DNA of 64,000 bases from Zeimonas sp964538505. GTDB taxonomy: Bacteria > Pseudomonadota > Gammaproteobacteria > Burkholderiales > Burkholderiaceae_E. The number at the start of each line of letters is the position of its first letter. Within the stretch, counting starts at the first letter, position 1. A model generated the notes under the pieces. It had not been told where the DNA came from. It saw nothing but the letters and a program-made list of their open reading frames with translations, and did not search any database. Both the position numbers and the translations under genes were made by a program. The stretch lies in the NCBI GenBank assembly GCA_964538505.1, contig CAZIDY010000011.1, positions 1 through 64,000 of the forward strand, given 5' to 3'. Shown here piece by piece: positions 7,164 to 14,070 of the stretch.

Positions 7164-9057
7164 CGGCAGCGATTGTAGGCGCAGGGGCTTCGGGTGCAGG
7201 CGTGCCCTGCGGCTGCGGCGGAGTCTCGCGGTTCGCGCGCTGCTGCGACGGGCTCGCCCGGCGCATCAGGTTGTGCAGCGTGTTCACCAGCGCGACGTGC
7301 GAGAAGGCCTGCGGGAAGTTGCCGAGCAGGCGACGCCCGCGCGGATCGTATTCTTCGGCGAGCAGCCCCAGGTCGTTGCGTACCGACAGCAGCCGTTCGA
7401 ACAATGCGTGTGCGTCGTCGAGTCGCCCGAGCAGCACGTACGCGTCGACCAGCCAGAAGCTGCACGGCAGGAATGCGCCTTCCCCGCCGCCCAGGCCGTC
7501 GACGCCGTGCTCGGGGCGGTAGCGCAGCACAAACCCGTCGTGCAGCAGTTCGCGCTCGATGGCGGCGACCGTGCCGGCGAAACGCGGATCGTCCGGCTCG
7601 AGAAAGCCGGTTTCAGCGACGAGCAGCAGCGACGCGTCGAGCGCGTGGCCGCCGTAATGCTGCACGAAGGTGTTGCGCGCGCGGTCGAAGCCGTGCTCGA
7701 GGATCTGCGCGCGGATCTCGTCACGCAGGCTGCGCCAGCGTTCGACCGGCCCGTCGAGGCCGAAGTGCTCGACCGCGTCGGCGGCGCGATCGAAAGCCAC
7801 CCAGCACATCATCTTGGAGTACGTGAAGTGGCGTGCCGGGCCGCGCACCTCCCAGATGCTGCGGTCAGGTTCCCGCCACTTGCGCTCGAGCGTGTCGAGC
7901 AGCGCACGCTGCAGCTTCCACGAGTCCTCGTCCCAGCCCAGTCGCGAACGCCGGCTCGCGTGCGATACGTCCATCAGCTCGCCGTAGACGTCGAGCTGCA
8001 GCTGGTCGTGCGCGGCGTTGCCGATGCGTACCGGGCGGCTCTCCGCGTAGCCGGGCAGCCATCCCAGCTCGAACTCGGTGAGCCGGCGCTCGCCGGCCAG
8101 GCCGTACATGATCTGCATCTGCTCGGGATCGCCGGCGGTTGCGCGCAGCATCCACTGGCGAAAGGCCTGTGCCTCGTCGAAGTAGCCCGAGTTGAGCAGC
8201 GCGTACAGCGTCATTGTCGCGTCGCGGATCCAGCAGTAACGGTAGTCCCAGTTTCGTTCTCCGCCTGGATCCTCGGGCAGCGAGGTCGTCGGTGCGGCGA
8301 CCAGCCCGCCGGTCGGGCGGTGGCTGAGCGACTTCAGCGTGATCAGCGATCGCATCACCGCGTCCTTCCAGCGCTGCGGTGCGTCATCGGGCAGCGTGCA
8401 GTGCTCGCACCAGGTCCGCCACCACGCGGCGGTGCGCTCGAGCAGCGCGCTGCGATCGTCGACGAAGGACGCCGACCGGTGCGACGGGTGGTAGGCCAGC
8501 GTGAACGGAACCGATTCGCCCGTTTCGATTTCGAAGCAGGCTTGCGTGCGCATCGATTCGTTGCGCAAAGCGACCGGCGTGACGAGCTCGATCGCATCGG
8601 GGCCGGCGACGGCGCGCAGCCCGTAGTCGCGCCGTCGTACCCACGGCACGGTGTGTCCATAACCGAAGCGCAGCGTGAGTTCCATTGACACCGTCGGCCG
8701 GCCGGAGAGGCCGCGCACGAGCCGGACCAGCTCGACGTTGCGATCGTCGTCGCTCGGCGGCATGAAGTCGGTGACCGAGAACGAACCGCTCGCGGTCTCG
8801 AAGCAGGTTTCGAGGATCGCCGTTCGTGGCAGGTACCTGCGTTTCGTCTCGAAGCTGTCGTCCTGCGGAGCGATGCGCCAGCGGCCGTGCTCGGGGCCGC
8901 CGAGCAACGCGGCGAAGCAGGCGTCGGAATCGAAGCGCGGCAGGCACAGCCAGTCGATCGAGCCGTCGCGCGCGACGAGCGCGGCGGTGAGCAGGTTGCC
9001 GATCAGGCCGTAGTCCTCGATCGGCTTGACGGGGCTGGAGCGGGGCTCGCGCGCCAT
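7090..9057 (-). CDS. Glycoside hydrolase family 15 protein (glucoamylase/trehalase type)
   Basis: GH15 enzymes are inverting exo-acting alpha-glucosidases; bacterial members include glucoamylases, glucodextranases and trehalases. The 655-residue product has the N-terminal beta-sandwich region (PIEDYGLIGN, DGSIDWLCLPRFDS) followed by the (alpha/alpha)6 barrel. The segment WDYRYCWIRDA near residue 280 and GLLAEEYDP at about 565-572, which contains the catalytic-base glutamate, are characteristic. No signal peptide is visible, so it is probably cytoplasmic and active on glycogen, maltodextrin or trehalose; the substrate cannot be told from sequence. The last 55 or so residues are a proline/alanine-rich tail whose final 24 codons run over the start of queA. 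A start at 9096 is also possible; the start at 9057 has a weak AAGG upstream. Confidence 0.9.
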   Translation of the reverse strand: MAREPRSSPVKPIEDYGLIGNLLTAALVARDGSIDWLCLPRFDSDACFAALLGGPEHGRWRIAPQDDSFETKRRYLPRTAILETCFETASGSFSVTDFMPPSDDDRNVELVRLVRGLSGRPTVSMELTLRFGYGHTVPWVRRRDYGLRAVAGPDAIELVTPVALRNESMRTQACFEIETGESVPFTLAYHPSHRSASFVDDRSALLERTAAWWRTWCEHCTLPDDAPQRWKDAVMRSLITLKSLSHRPTGGLVAAPTTSLPEDPGGERNWDYRYCWIRDATMTLYALLNSGYFDEAQAFRQWMLRATAGDPEQMQIMYGLAGERRLTEFELGWLPGYAESRPVRIGNAAHDQLQLDVYGELMDVSHASRRSRLGWDEDSWKLQRALLDTLERKWREPDRSIWEVRGPARHFTYSKMMCWVAFDRAADAVEHFGLDGPVERWRSLRDEIRAQILEHGFDRARNTFVQHYGGHALDASLLLVAETGFLEPDDPRFAGTVAAIERELLHDGFVLRYRPEHGVDGLGGGEGAFLPCSFWLVDAYVLLGRLDDAHALFERLLSVRNDLGLLAEEYDPRGRRLLGNFPQAFSHVALVNTLHNLMRRASPSQQRANRETPPQPQGTPAPEAPAPTIAADAPERLRLRTADRADRSAPGRPPH

Positions 9058-9137
9058 GCCGCATGATCGCGCCTTTGCCGCGCCGGCCCCGTGCATGGCG
9101 ATGCCGGAGTGCTGGAACAGACCCTGGGCCCGGACGT

Positions 9138-9224
9138 TGGTGCCGGCGGTCGGACTCGAACCGACATGGAGTTGCCCCCGAGGGATTTTGAGTCCCTTGC
9201 GTATACCTGTTTCGCCACGCCGGC
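9138..9224 (-). tRNA. tRNA-Leu (anticodon CAA), CCA encoded
   Basis: On the minus strand the sequence starts GCCGGCG and ends GCCGGCACCA, giving a 7-bp acceptor stem, discriminator A and an encoded CCA. The anticodon arm AGGGA-CTCAAAA-TCCCT places CAA at the wobble-to-third positions, reading UUG. A long variable arm, expected for tRNA-Leu, and the GGTTCGAGTCC T-arm are present. It adjoins the small accessory patch that begins with the toxin-antitoxin genes; tRNA 3' ends are common integration points, but the 3' end here faces the glycosidase gene. Confidence 0.96.
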
Positions 9225-9306
9225 TTGCCTGGCAGGTCGTGAGTCTAAACGCATTCGGTAGCGCCGTTGGAGTCGCAAGTGGCTTGAGCCCCGTACGTTT
9301 TCCGCA

Positions 9307-9327
9307 TATTATGACCTCATGTAGTCA
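9307..9327 (+). promoter_or_regulatory. Promoter/operator of the toxin-antitoxin operon
   Basis: A TATTAT -10-like hexamer at 9307-9312 runs into a dyad of the form TGACnnCATGnnGTCA (9312-9327), 16 nt before the antitoxin start codon. Type II antitoxins usually bind such a dyad to repress their own operon, so this is a natural candidate operator. The assignment is by position and symmetry only. Confidence 0.45.
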
Positions 9328-9342
9328 CATTCGGGGGGTGCC

Positions 9343-9585
9343 GTGAGGATCATCCAAATACGCGATGCCAAGGCGAGGTTCTCGGCACTGATCGAAGCTG
9401 CCGAGCAGGGGAAGCCCACGACGATCACTCGACACGGTCGACCGGCCGCCGTCCTTGTGCCGGTCGATGACGCCCGGCGTCTGTACCCTGAAAAGCGGCC
9501 GTCATTCGCGGATCTGCTCCTGGCGTTCCCCGGCGGCGACGACTTCGAGCGTGATCGCACGCCTTTGCGCGAAGTCGATCTGTGA
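9343..9585 (+). CDS. Phd/YefM-family antitoxin
   Basis: This is an 80-residue antitoxin, starting with GTG at 9343 after a purine-rich GGGGGG. The N-terminal half (IIQIRDAKARFSALIEAAEQGKP) and the following TITRHGRPAAVLVPV match the Phd/YefM DNA-binding fold. The acidic C-terminal tail (FPGGDDFERDRTPLREVDL) is the part expected to wrap the toxin. Its stop overlaps the toxin's GTG start by 4 nt, so the two are translationally coupled, with the antitoxin made first as usual for type II modules. Confidence 0.9.
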   Translation: MRIIQIRDAKARFSALIEAAEQGKPTTITRHGRPAAVLVPVDDARRLYPEKRPSFADLLLAFPGGDDFERDRTPLREVDL

Positions 9586-10034
9586 GCTCCGGATACCTGC
9601 TGGATACCTCGATCCTGTCTCTGCTCGCGCCAGGACGATTGCCGGCCGAACATCCCCTCCTCGGGTGGATACGCGAACATCACGAAAAGCTCTATCTGTC
9701 CGCCGTGACGGTCGCCGAGATCGAACAGGGTTTCTGCAAGCTTAGGCGCCTCGGCGCATCGGGTCGAGCCGAAGCGTTGAAGCAATGGTTGGACGAACTA
9801 CTCACGAGCAGCGCCGATCGGGTTCTGCCCTTCGATGCGCGGGCCGGCCGGATCGCAGGTGAGCGTTCTGATCGCGCGCTCGCGGCTGGGCGGCATCCGG
9901 GCTTTGCGGATGTCGCCATCGCCGCGACCGCGTTGAGTCACGGCCTGCTCGTGCTGACGCACAACGGCAAGCACTTCGAAGCGCTCGGTGTCGCCTTCAG
10001 CGATCCCGTCGTGCAGTTGCCGGACCAGGAGTAA
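9582..10034 (+). CDS. VapC-type PIN-domain ribonuclease toxin
   Basis: PIN-domain toxins are Mg-dependent RNases that usually cut tRNA or rRNA loops. The 150-residue product starts with GTG inside the antitoxin stop (GTGA). It keeps the acidic set of the active site: D8 in YLLDTS, the glutamate of SAVTVAEIEQG, and the aspartate of GFADVAIAATA near residue 112, with a terminal NGKHFEALGV segment. Length is normal and no disruption is seen, so the module looks functional. It sits just inside the accessory patch next to tRNA-Leu. Confidence 0.92.
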   Translation: MSSGYLLDTSILSLLAPGRLPAEHPLLGWIREHHEKLYLSAVTVAEIEQGFCKLRRLGASGRAEALKQWLDELLTSSADRVLPFDARAGRIAGERSDRALAAGRHPGFADVAIAATALSHGLLVLTHNGKHFEALGVAFSDPVVQLPDQE

Positions 10035-10059
10035 TGCGAACCGGACGCCTCGTGCGTGC

Positions 10060-10149
10060 TCAACGCCGCGTGACCCTGTAGAGGATCCCGTTCGCATCGT
10101 CGCTGACGAGCAGCGCACCGTCGCGGGTCACCGCCACACCTTTCCGCGC
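10060..10149 (-). pseudogene. 3' remnant of a PQQ-type sugar/sorbosone dehydrogenase
   Basis: On the minus strand this short piece encodes KGVAVTRDGALLVSDDANG followed by ILYRVTRR and a stop, the typical last blade and C-terminus of sorbosone/PQQ-dependent sugar dehydrogenase beta-propellers. The frame stays open upstream, but nothing upstream resembles the rest of such an enzyme; that space is occupied by the DUF5996-like gene on the opposite strand, whose ribosome binding site starts at the break. I read this as the stump of a gene removed or cut when the neighbouring gene arrived. The remnant is short, so identity is by motif only. Confidence 0.6.
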
Positions 10150-10161
10150 AAGGAGATTGCG

Positions 10162-11157
10162 ATGGGCGATTCGACGACGATGCGGGCACAGTGGCCGGCG
10201 CTCGACTACAACGAGTGGCGAGACACGCTCGCCACGGTGCACATGTGGACGCAGGTCGTCGGCAAGCTCCGACTGGCGCTTACTCCGTGGCTGAACCATG
10301 GATGGCAGGTGCCGCTGTACGTCCATCCGCGCGGCCTGCGCACGTCGACGATCCATCTCGGCTCGCGGATGCTGGAGATCGATTTCGACTTTGTCGACCA
10401 TCGGCTGCTGGTGCGCCTGTCGGAAGGCGCGCTGCGGAGTTTTGCGCTCGAGCCGATGTCGGTCGCGCAGTTCTATCGTCGCCTGATGGACGAGCTGCGG
10501 GCGGCCGCCGTCGACGTCGAGATCAACACGCTGCCGAACGAGGTGCCCGACCCGATTTCGTTCCCGGAGGATGAGGTCCATGCGTCGTACGACGCGGATG
10601 CCGTGCACCGTTTCTGGCTGTCGATGATGCACGTCGACCGGGTGTTCCGGCTGTTCCGCACCGGCTTCGTCGGGAAGTCGAGCCCGGTCCACTTCTTCTG
10701 GGGCAGCTTCGACCTGGCGGTCACCCGTTTCTCGGGACGGCGCGCTCCGCTGCACCCCGGCGGCGTTCCCGGCCTGCCGGATGATGTGACGCGGGAGGCG
10801 TACTCGCACGAAGTGAGCAGTGCCGGCTTCTGGCCCGGCAGCGACGCGTATCCGCAGGCCGCGTTTTACTCGTATGCCTATCCGTCGCCGGAAGGCTTTT
10901 CCGAAGCAGTTGTCGCGCCGTCCGGAGCGTTCTGGTCTGCGGAGATGGGAGAGTGGCTGCTGCCCTACGAAGCCGTGCGCAGTGCCGCCGACCCTGATGC
11001 CGCGCTGATGAGCTTCCTGCAAACCACCTGGCGGGCAGCCGCGGACCTCGCGCATTGGGACGAGCAGCTCGAGTGCGAGCTCGGGGTGCCGAGACGGCCC
11101 AGAGCCTTCGAGACGTCGGCACCGCCGAGGTCGCGAAGATGCTCGATGTCGATGTGA
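10162..11157 (+). CDS. DUF5996-like protein with an aberrant C-terminal tail
   Basis: A good ribosome binding site (AAGGAG) precedes the ATG at 10162. The 331-residue protein resembles the DUF5996 family, soluble proteins of about 300 residues with no established function. The segments WRDTLATVHMWTQVVGKLRL, YVHPRGLRTSTIHLG, HFFWGSFDLAVTRFSGR and AAFYSYAYPSPEGF are conserved in that family. The natural end is probably near FLQTTWRAAADLAHWDEQL. The last 18 or so residues (from about 11103) read through, out of frame, into the HTH gene remnant that follows, suggesting a deletion junction removed the original stop. The family name is from memory; the function is unknown. Confidence 0.7.
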   Translation: MGDSTTMRAQWPALDYNEWRDTLATVHMWTQVVGKLRLALTPWLNHGWQVPLYVHPRGLRTSTIHLGSRMLEIDFDFVDHRLLVRLSEGALRSFALEPMSVAQFYRRLMDELRAAAVDVEINTLPNEVPDPISFPEDEVHASYDADAVHRFWLSMMHVDRVFRLFRTGFVGKSSPVHFFWGSFDLAVTRFSGRRAPLHPGGVPGLPDDVTREAYSHEVSSAGFWPGSDAYPQAAFYSYAYPSPEGFSEAVVAPSGAFWSAEMGEWLLPYEAVRSAADPDAALMSFLQTTWRAAADLAHWDEQLECELGVPRRPRAFETSAPPRSRRCSMSM

Positions 11158-11621
11158 GTCGCGTACGCCAGCGCATTCGCCAGAAGTCTCTCGTTGCCTT
11201 CGAATACGAGGGCGAGTGGCGTCTGCCCCGTTTTCAGTTCGAGCGGGGCTTCGACCACCAGATTCCTGACCGACGCGGTGCTGCCTGCGTCCAACACCGT
11301 TCGGTCCTGTACTGCGGTGGGAATGCCGTGACCTGTCTGGCGGAGGTCTTTCAGCAAACGCGCAGGGTCGACCGTGTGCGCAACGCGCCCTGGCTCGCGG
11401 TATTCGAGCTGAAGCGCCCGGTGCAGTTGCTCGATCTGACGGGCAGATACCCCACTCGGGTAGGTGCCTCGATGGCGATCAACTCGGGGAGCCGCGTGCG
11501 CGCCCGGGAGTGGGCTTGCTCCTTCTACGAGGCTTGCGAGGAACTCGACGGAATTCACTACGCATCGTCGATGCACGCGAACGAGCCGGCTGGGGTACGC
11601 GCTACGCTGATCCAGCAGTGA
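11103..11621 (+). pseudogene. Fused remnant of an HTH antitoxin and a RES-domain toxin
   Basis: One open frame holds two truncated pieces. Codons 11103-11255 give VGTAEVAKMLDVDVSRVRQR followed by EGEWRLPRFQFERG, the N-terminal helix-turn-helix part of the antitoxins that precede RES toxins. Codons from about 11301 to 11580 give VLYCGGNAVTCLAEVFQQTR, LLDLTGRYPTRVGASMAINS and GIHYASSMHANEPA, clearly the C-terminal two thirds of a RES domain, with the glutamate and serine of the R-E-S signature. The antitoxin C-terminus, the RES start with its arginine, and the intergenic junction are missing, and the frame derails after HANEPA. This is a dead module created by internal deletion; no start codon of its own is obvious. 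Confidence 0.72.
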
Positions 11622-11624
11622 TCG

Positions 11625-11942
11625 CTATTCCCCGGATCGCTCGAGCACGTCCTGCCATTCGGGATGGCGAGCGATCTGCGCCTTGGCGAAGGGGCAGAGC
11701 GGAACGATGCGCCGTTTCTCTTCGCGCGCGTCCTCGACGGCGCGGCGCACGAGCGCCTGGCCGACGCCGCGACCGCGCAGTGCGTCGGGCACGCCGGTGT
11801 GGTCGATGATGATCGTGTGGCCGCCTGCGATCGAATAGGTCATCTCCGCTTCGACGCCGTCGAGGCGGGCGCGATAGCGGCCCTTGCTCGCACTCTCCTC
11901 GCGCGTGACTTCGGGTTTCTGCGGAGTTTCACTTTCGCTCAT
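11625..11942 (-). CDS. GNAT-like N-acetyltransferase (YjdJ/COG2388 type)
   Basis: This is a small acetyltransferase-fold protein of 105 residues from the ATG at 11940-11942. The core GGHTIIIDHTGVPDALRGRG followed by VGQALVRRAVEDA is the acetyl-CoA-binding signature of the compact GNAT subgroup, and CPFAKAQIARHPEW is the usual C-terminal motif. The first 20 residues are charged and not conserved. The frame remains open to 12044, but that extension has no similarity to the family. It converges on the RES remnant with a 3-nt gap. The substrate is unknown. Confidence 0.88.
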   Translation of the reverse strand: MSESETPQKPEVTREESASKGRYRARLDGVEAEMTYSIAGGHTIIIDHTGVPDALRGRGVGQALVRRAVEDAREEKRRIVPLCPFAKAQIARHPEWQDVLERSGE

Positions 11943-12058
11943 TTGCGCTCTCCGGATTGTTCCTGCAGGGAAACAGTCTGTCTCGATCCGACCCGCTATT
12001 CCTGCATCGTCTCCCGAACTACCCTGATGGCAAATTGAAACCATTCAGGAGCGATGCA

Positions 12059-12760
12059 ATGATCGAGCGCAGACCCTTCGCGAGCCTCGGCGGCGCGAAT
12101 CACGGCTGGCTGGATGCGAAGCACCATTTTTCGTTCGCCAGCTATCACGATCCCGAACGCATGGGCTGGGGATCGCTGCGCGTGTGGAACGACGACACGA
12201 TCCAGTCGAAGACCGGCTTTCCGCCGCATCCGCATTCGGACATGGAGATCATCACCTACGTGCGCGAGGGAGCGATCACGCATCGCGACAACCAGGGCAA
12301 TCTCGGCCGTACGGAAGCCGGCGACGTGCAGGTGATGAGCGCGGGAACCGGGATCACGCACGCCGAGTACAACATGGAGCCGGGCGAAACGCGCATCTTC
12401 CAGATCTGGATCCTGCCCGATCGGCGCGGCCACGCGCCTTCATGGGGAGCGAAGCCCTTTCCCGGCGAGGATCGCGCCGGACGCTTCGTCGTGCTCGCGA
12501 GCGGATCGGATGCGGAAGAAGAGGCGTTGCGCATCAATGCGGACGCCAAGGTGCTGGGTGCACGGTTGAAGGCCGGCGAGTCGGCGCGGTATGCGCTCGG
12601 CCGTGAACGCATGGCGTATCTCGTTCCTGCGACCGGCAAGGTCGAGGTCAACGGCACGACGATCGGCGCGCGCGACGGCGCCGCGATTCACGGCGAAGAC
12701 GAGCTGCGAGTCACTGCGCTGGCGGACGCCGAACTCGTGCTCGTCGACGTCGCGCCCTGA
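12059..12760 (+). CDS. Pirin family protein
   Basis: This is a two-domain cupin protein of 233 residues. The metal-binding set is visible in GFPPHPHSDMEIITYV (the HxH pair) with a further histidine in EGAITHRDN and a glutamate in GITHAEYN, all in the N-terminal cupin. Bacterial pirins of this type have quercetinase or redox-sensing roles; the specific role here is unknown. The ATG at 12059 is preceded by CAGGAG at 8 nt. It diverges from the GNAT gene and stands alone. Confidence 0.93.
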   Translation: MIERRPFASLGGANHGWLDAKHHFSFASYHDPERMGWGSLRVWNDDTIQSKTGFPPHPHSDMEIITYVREGAITHRDNQGNLGRTEAGDVQVMSAGTGITHAEYNMEPGETRIFQIWILPDRRGHAPSWGAKPFPGEDRAGRFVVLASGSDAEEEALRINADAKVLGARLKAGESARYALGRERMAYLVPATGKVEVNGTTIGARDGAAIHGEDELRVTALADAELVLVDVAP

Positions 12761-12945
12761 ACCCGTTTCAGCCGGGCGCCTCTGCGAGGAAGCGCTGGTC
12801 CGGGCGACATGCTTGCAGCGGTGCGGGATCGTACATGCGGATGCCGTACACGGAATTCCAGCGACACGTGCGCATTCATCCGAACGTCAGCGAGCTGCTG
12901 CCGACGGTCCTGGAGAAGCTCAGCCCATTCCGGTGATCATCGAGC

Positions 12946-14067
12946 TCAGGCCATCGAGCCGATCGTTCTTCGGAATCTCCGCAGCGAATAGCCGAAGAAG
13001 GCCGCTCCGATCAGCGCGAGCGCGACGAGCTGCGGCCAGACGATGTCGAGGCCGGCACCGCGAAAGAGGATCGCCTGCGCGAGCAGCACGAAATGCGTGG
13101 TCGGCGCACCGAGCATCACGAACTGCACGAACTCCGGCATGCTCTCGCGCGGCGTGGAGCCGCCGGAGAGAATCTGCAGCGGCATCAGCACCAGCATCAG
13201 CAGCAGGCCGAACTGCGGCATCGAGCGCGCGATCGTGCCGAGGAAGATGCCCATCGAAGTCGTCGCGAACAGGTGCAGCGCGACGCCGATGAGAAAGAGC
13301 AGCAGCGATCCTTCGATCGGCACGGCGAGCAGGCCCTGGACCACCAGCAGCAGCGAGGCCGCCGTTGCGGCGAGCACCACGATGCCCATCGACCAGACCT
13401 TGCTCGTCATGATCTCGAAGGGCGTCACCGGCATCGCGAGCAGGTGTTCGATGGTGCCGTGCTCGCGCTCGCGCAGCAGCGCAGCGCCGGTGAGAATGAT
13501 CGACAGCATCGTGACCTGGTTGATCAACTGCACCACTGCGCCGAACCACGAGTTGTTCAGCTCGGGATTGAAGCGCGCACGCAGCGCAAGATCGACCGGC
13601 AGGCGGCTTTCCGCCCGATGCCCGGACAGGAACGCGTCGAGCTCGCTGCTGACGATCGACTGCACGTAGCCGCTGCCGGTGAACGCCTGCATCGTGCGCG
13701 TCGCATCGACGTTCAACTGCAGCGCCGGACTGCGGCCGGCCAGCACGTCCCGCTGGAACGCCGGCGGAATGACCAGCGCGAAGGTGTCGAGTCCCGCATC
13801 CATCCGGGCGTCCATCTGCGCCGCGTCGATGAGCACCGGCCGAAGAAAATGTGGCGGATAGAAGGCGTCGGCAAGGCGCGTCGACAGCTGCGAGCGGTCC
13901 TGGTCGACGATCGCGATCGGCGCCCGATTCAGCGTCTCGGGCTGCGCGGTGGCCGCGGTGTAGATCGCAAAGCTGAACGAGTAGACGATCAGGATCACCA
14001 TCATCGGCTCGCCCATCAGGCTGCGCAGCTCCTTGATGCCGAGATGGACGATGTTGGCCAGGCGCAT
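12946..14067 (-). CDS. ABC-2 type exporter permease (YhhJ-like)
   Basis: This is a 373-residue membrane subunit. One membrane segment near residues 20-40 is followed by a long periplasmic domain (about 45-170) and five further segments in the C-terminal half. LLREREHGTIEHLLAMPVTP is the conserved ABC-2 coupling motif. It starts 3 nt after the stop of the RbbA-like ATPase-permease gene. In Escherichia coli the corresponding trio is yhiI-rbbA-yhhJ, same order. It probably exports a drug or other small molecule together with the HlyD-type adaptor. Confidence 0.92.
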   Translation of the reverse strand: MRLANIVHLGIKELRSLMGEPMMVILIVYSFSFAIYTAATAQPETLNRAPIAIVDQDRSQLSTRLADAFYPPHFLRPVLIDAAQMDARMDAGLDTFALVIPPAFQRDVLAGRSPALQLNVDATRTMQAFTGSGYVQSIVSSELDAFLSGHRAESRLPVDLALRARFNPELNNSWFGAVVQLINQVTMLSIILTGAALLREREHGTIEHLLAMPVTPFEIMTSKVWSMGIVVLAATAASLLLVVQGLLAVPIEGSLLLFLIGVALHLFATTSMGIFLGTIARSMPQFGLLLMLVLMPLQILSGGSTPRESMPEFVQFVMLGAPTTHFVLLAQAILFRGAGLDIVWPQLVALALIGAAFFGYSLRRFRRTIGSMA

Positions 14068-14070
14068 GCG

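Noticed and set aside
9003..9278. Open frame on the minus strand through the tRNA-Leu gene
   Set aside because: It is the tRNA sequence itself read as protein, a common artefact; the tRNA structure is complete.
11958..12044. N-terminal extension of the GNAT gene
   Set aside because: Not similar to the family, and it runs into the leader of the divergent pirin gene; the ATG at 11942 gives the compact GNAT form.
12835..12936. 33-codon reading frame between the pirin and ABC permease genes
   Set aside because: No clear ribosome binding site and no recognisable family; too short to support on its own.
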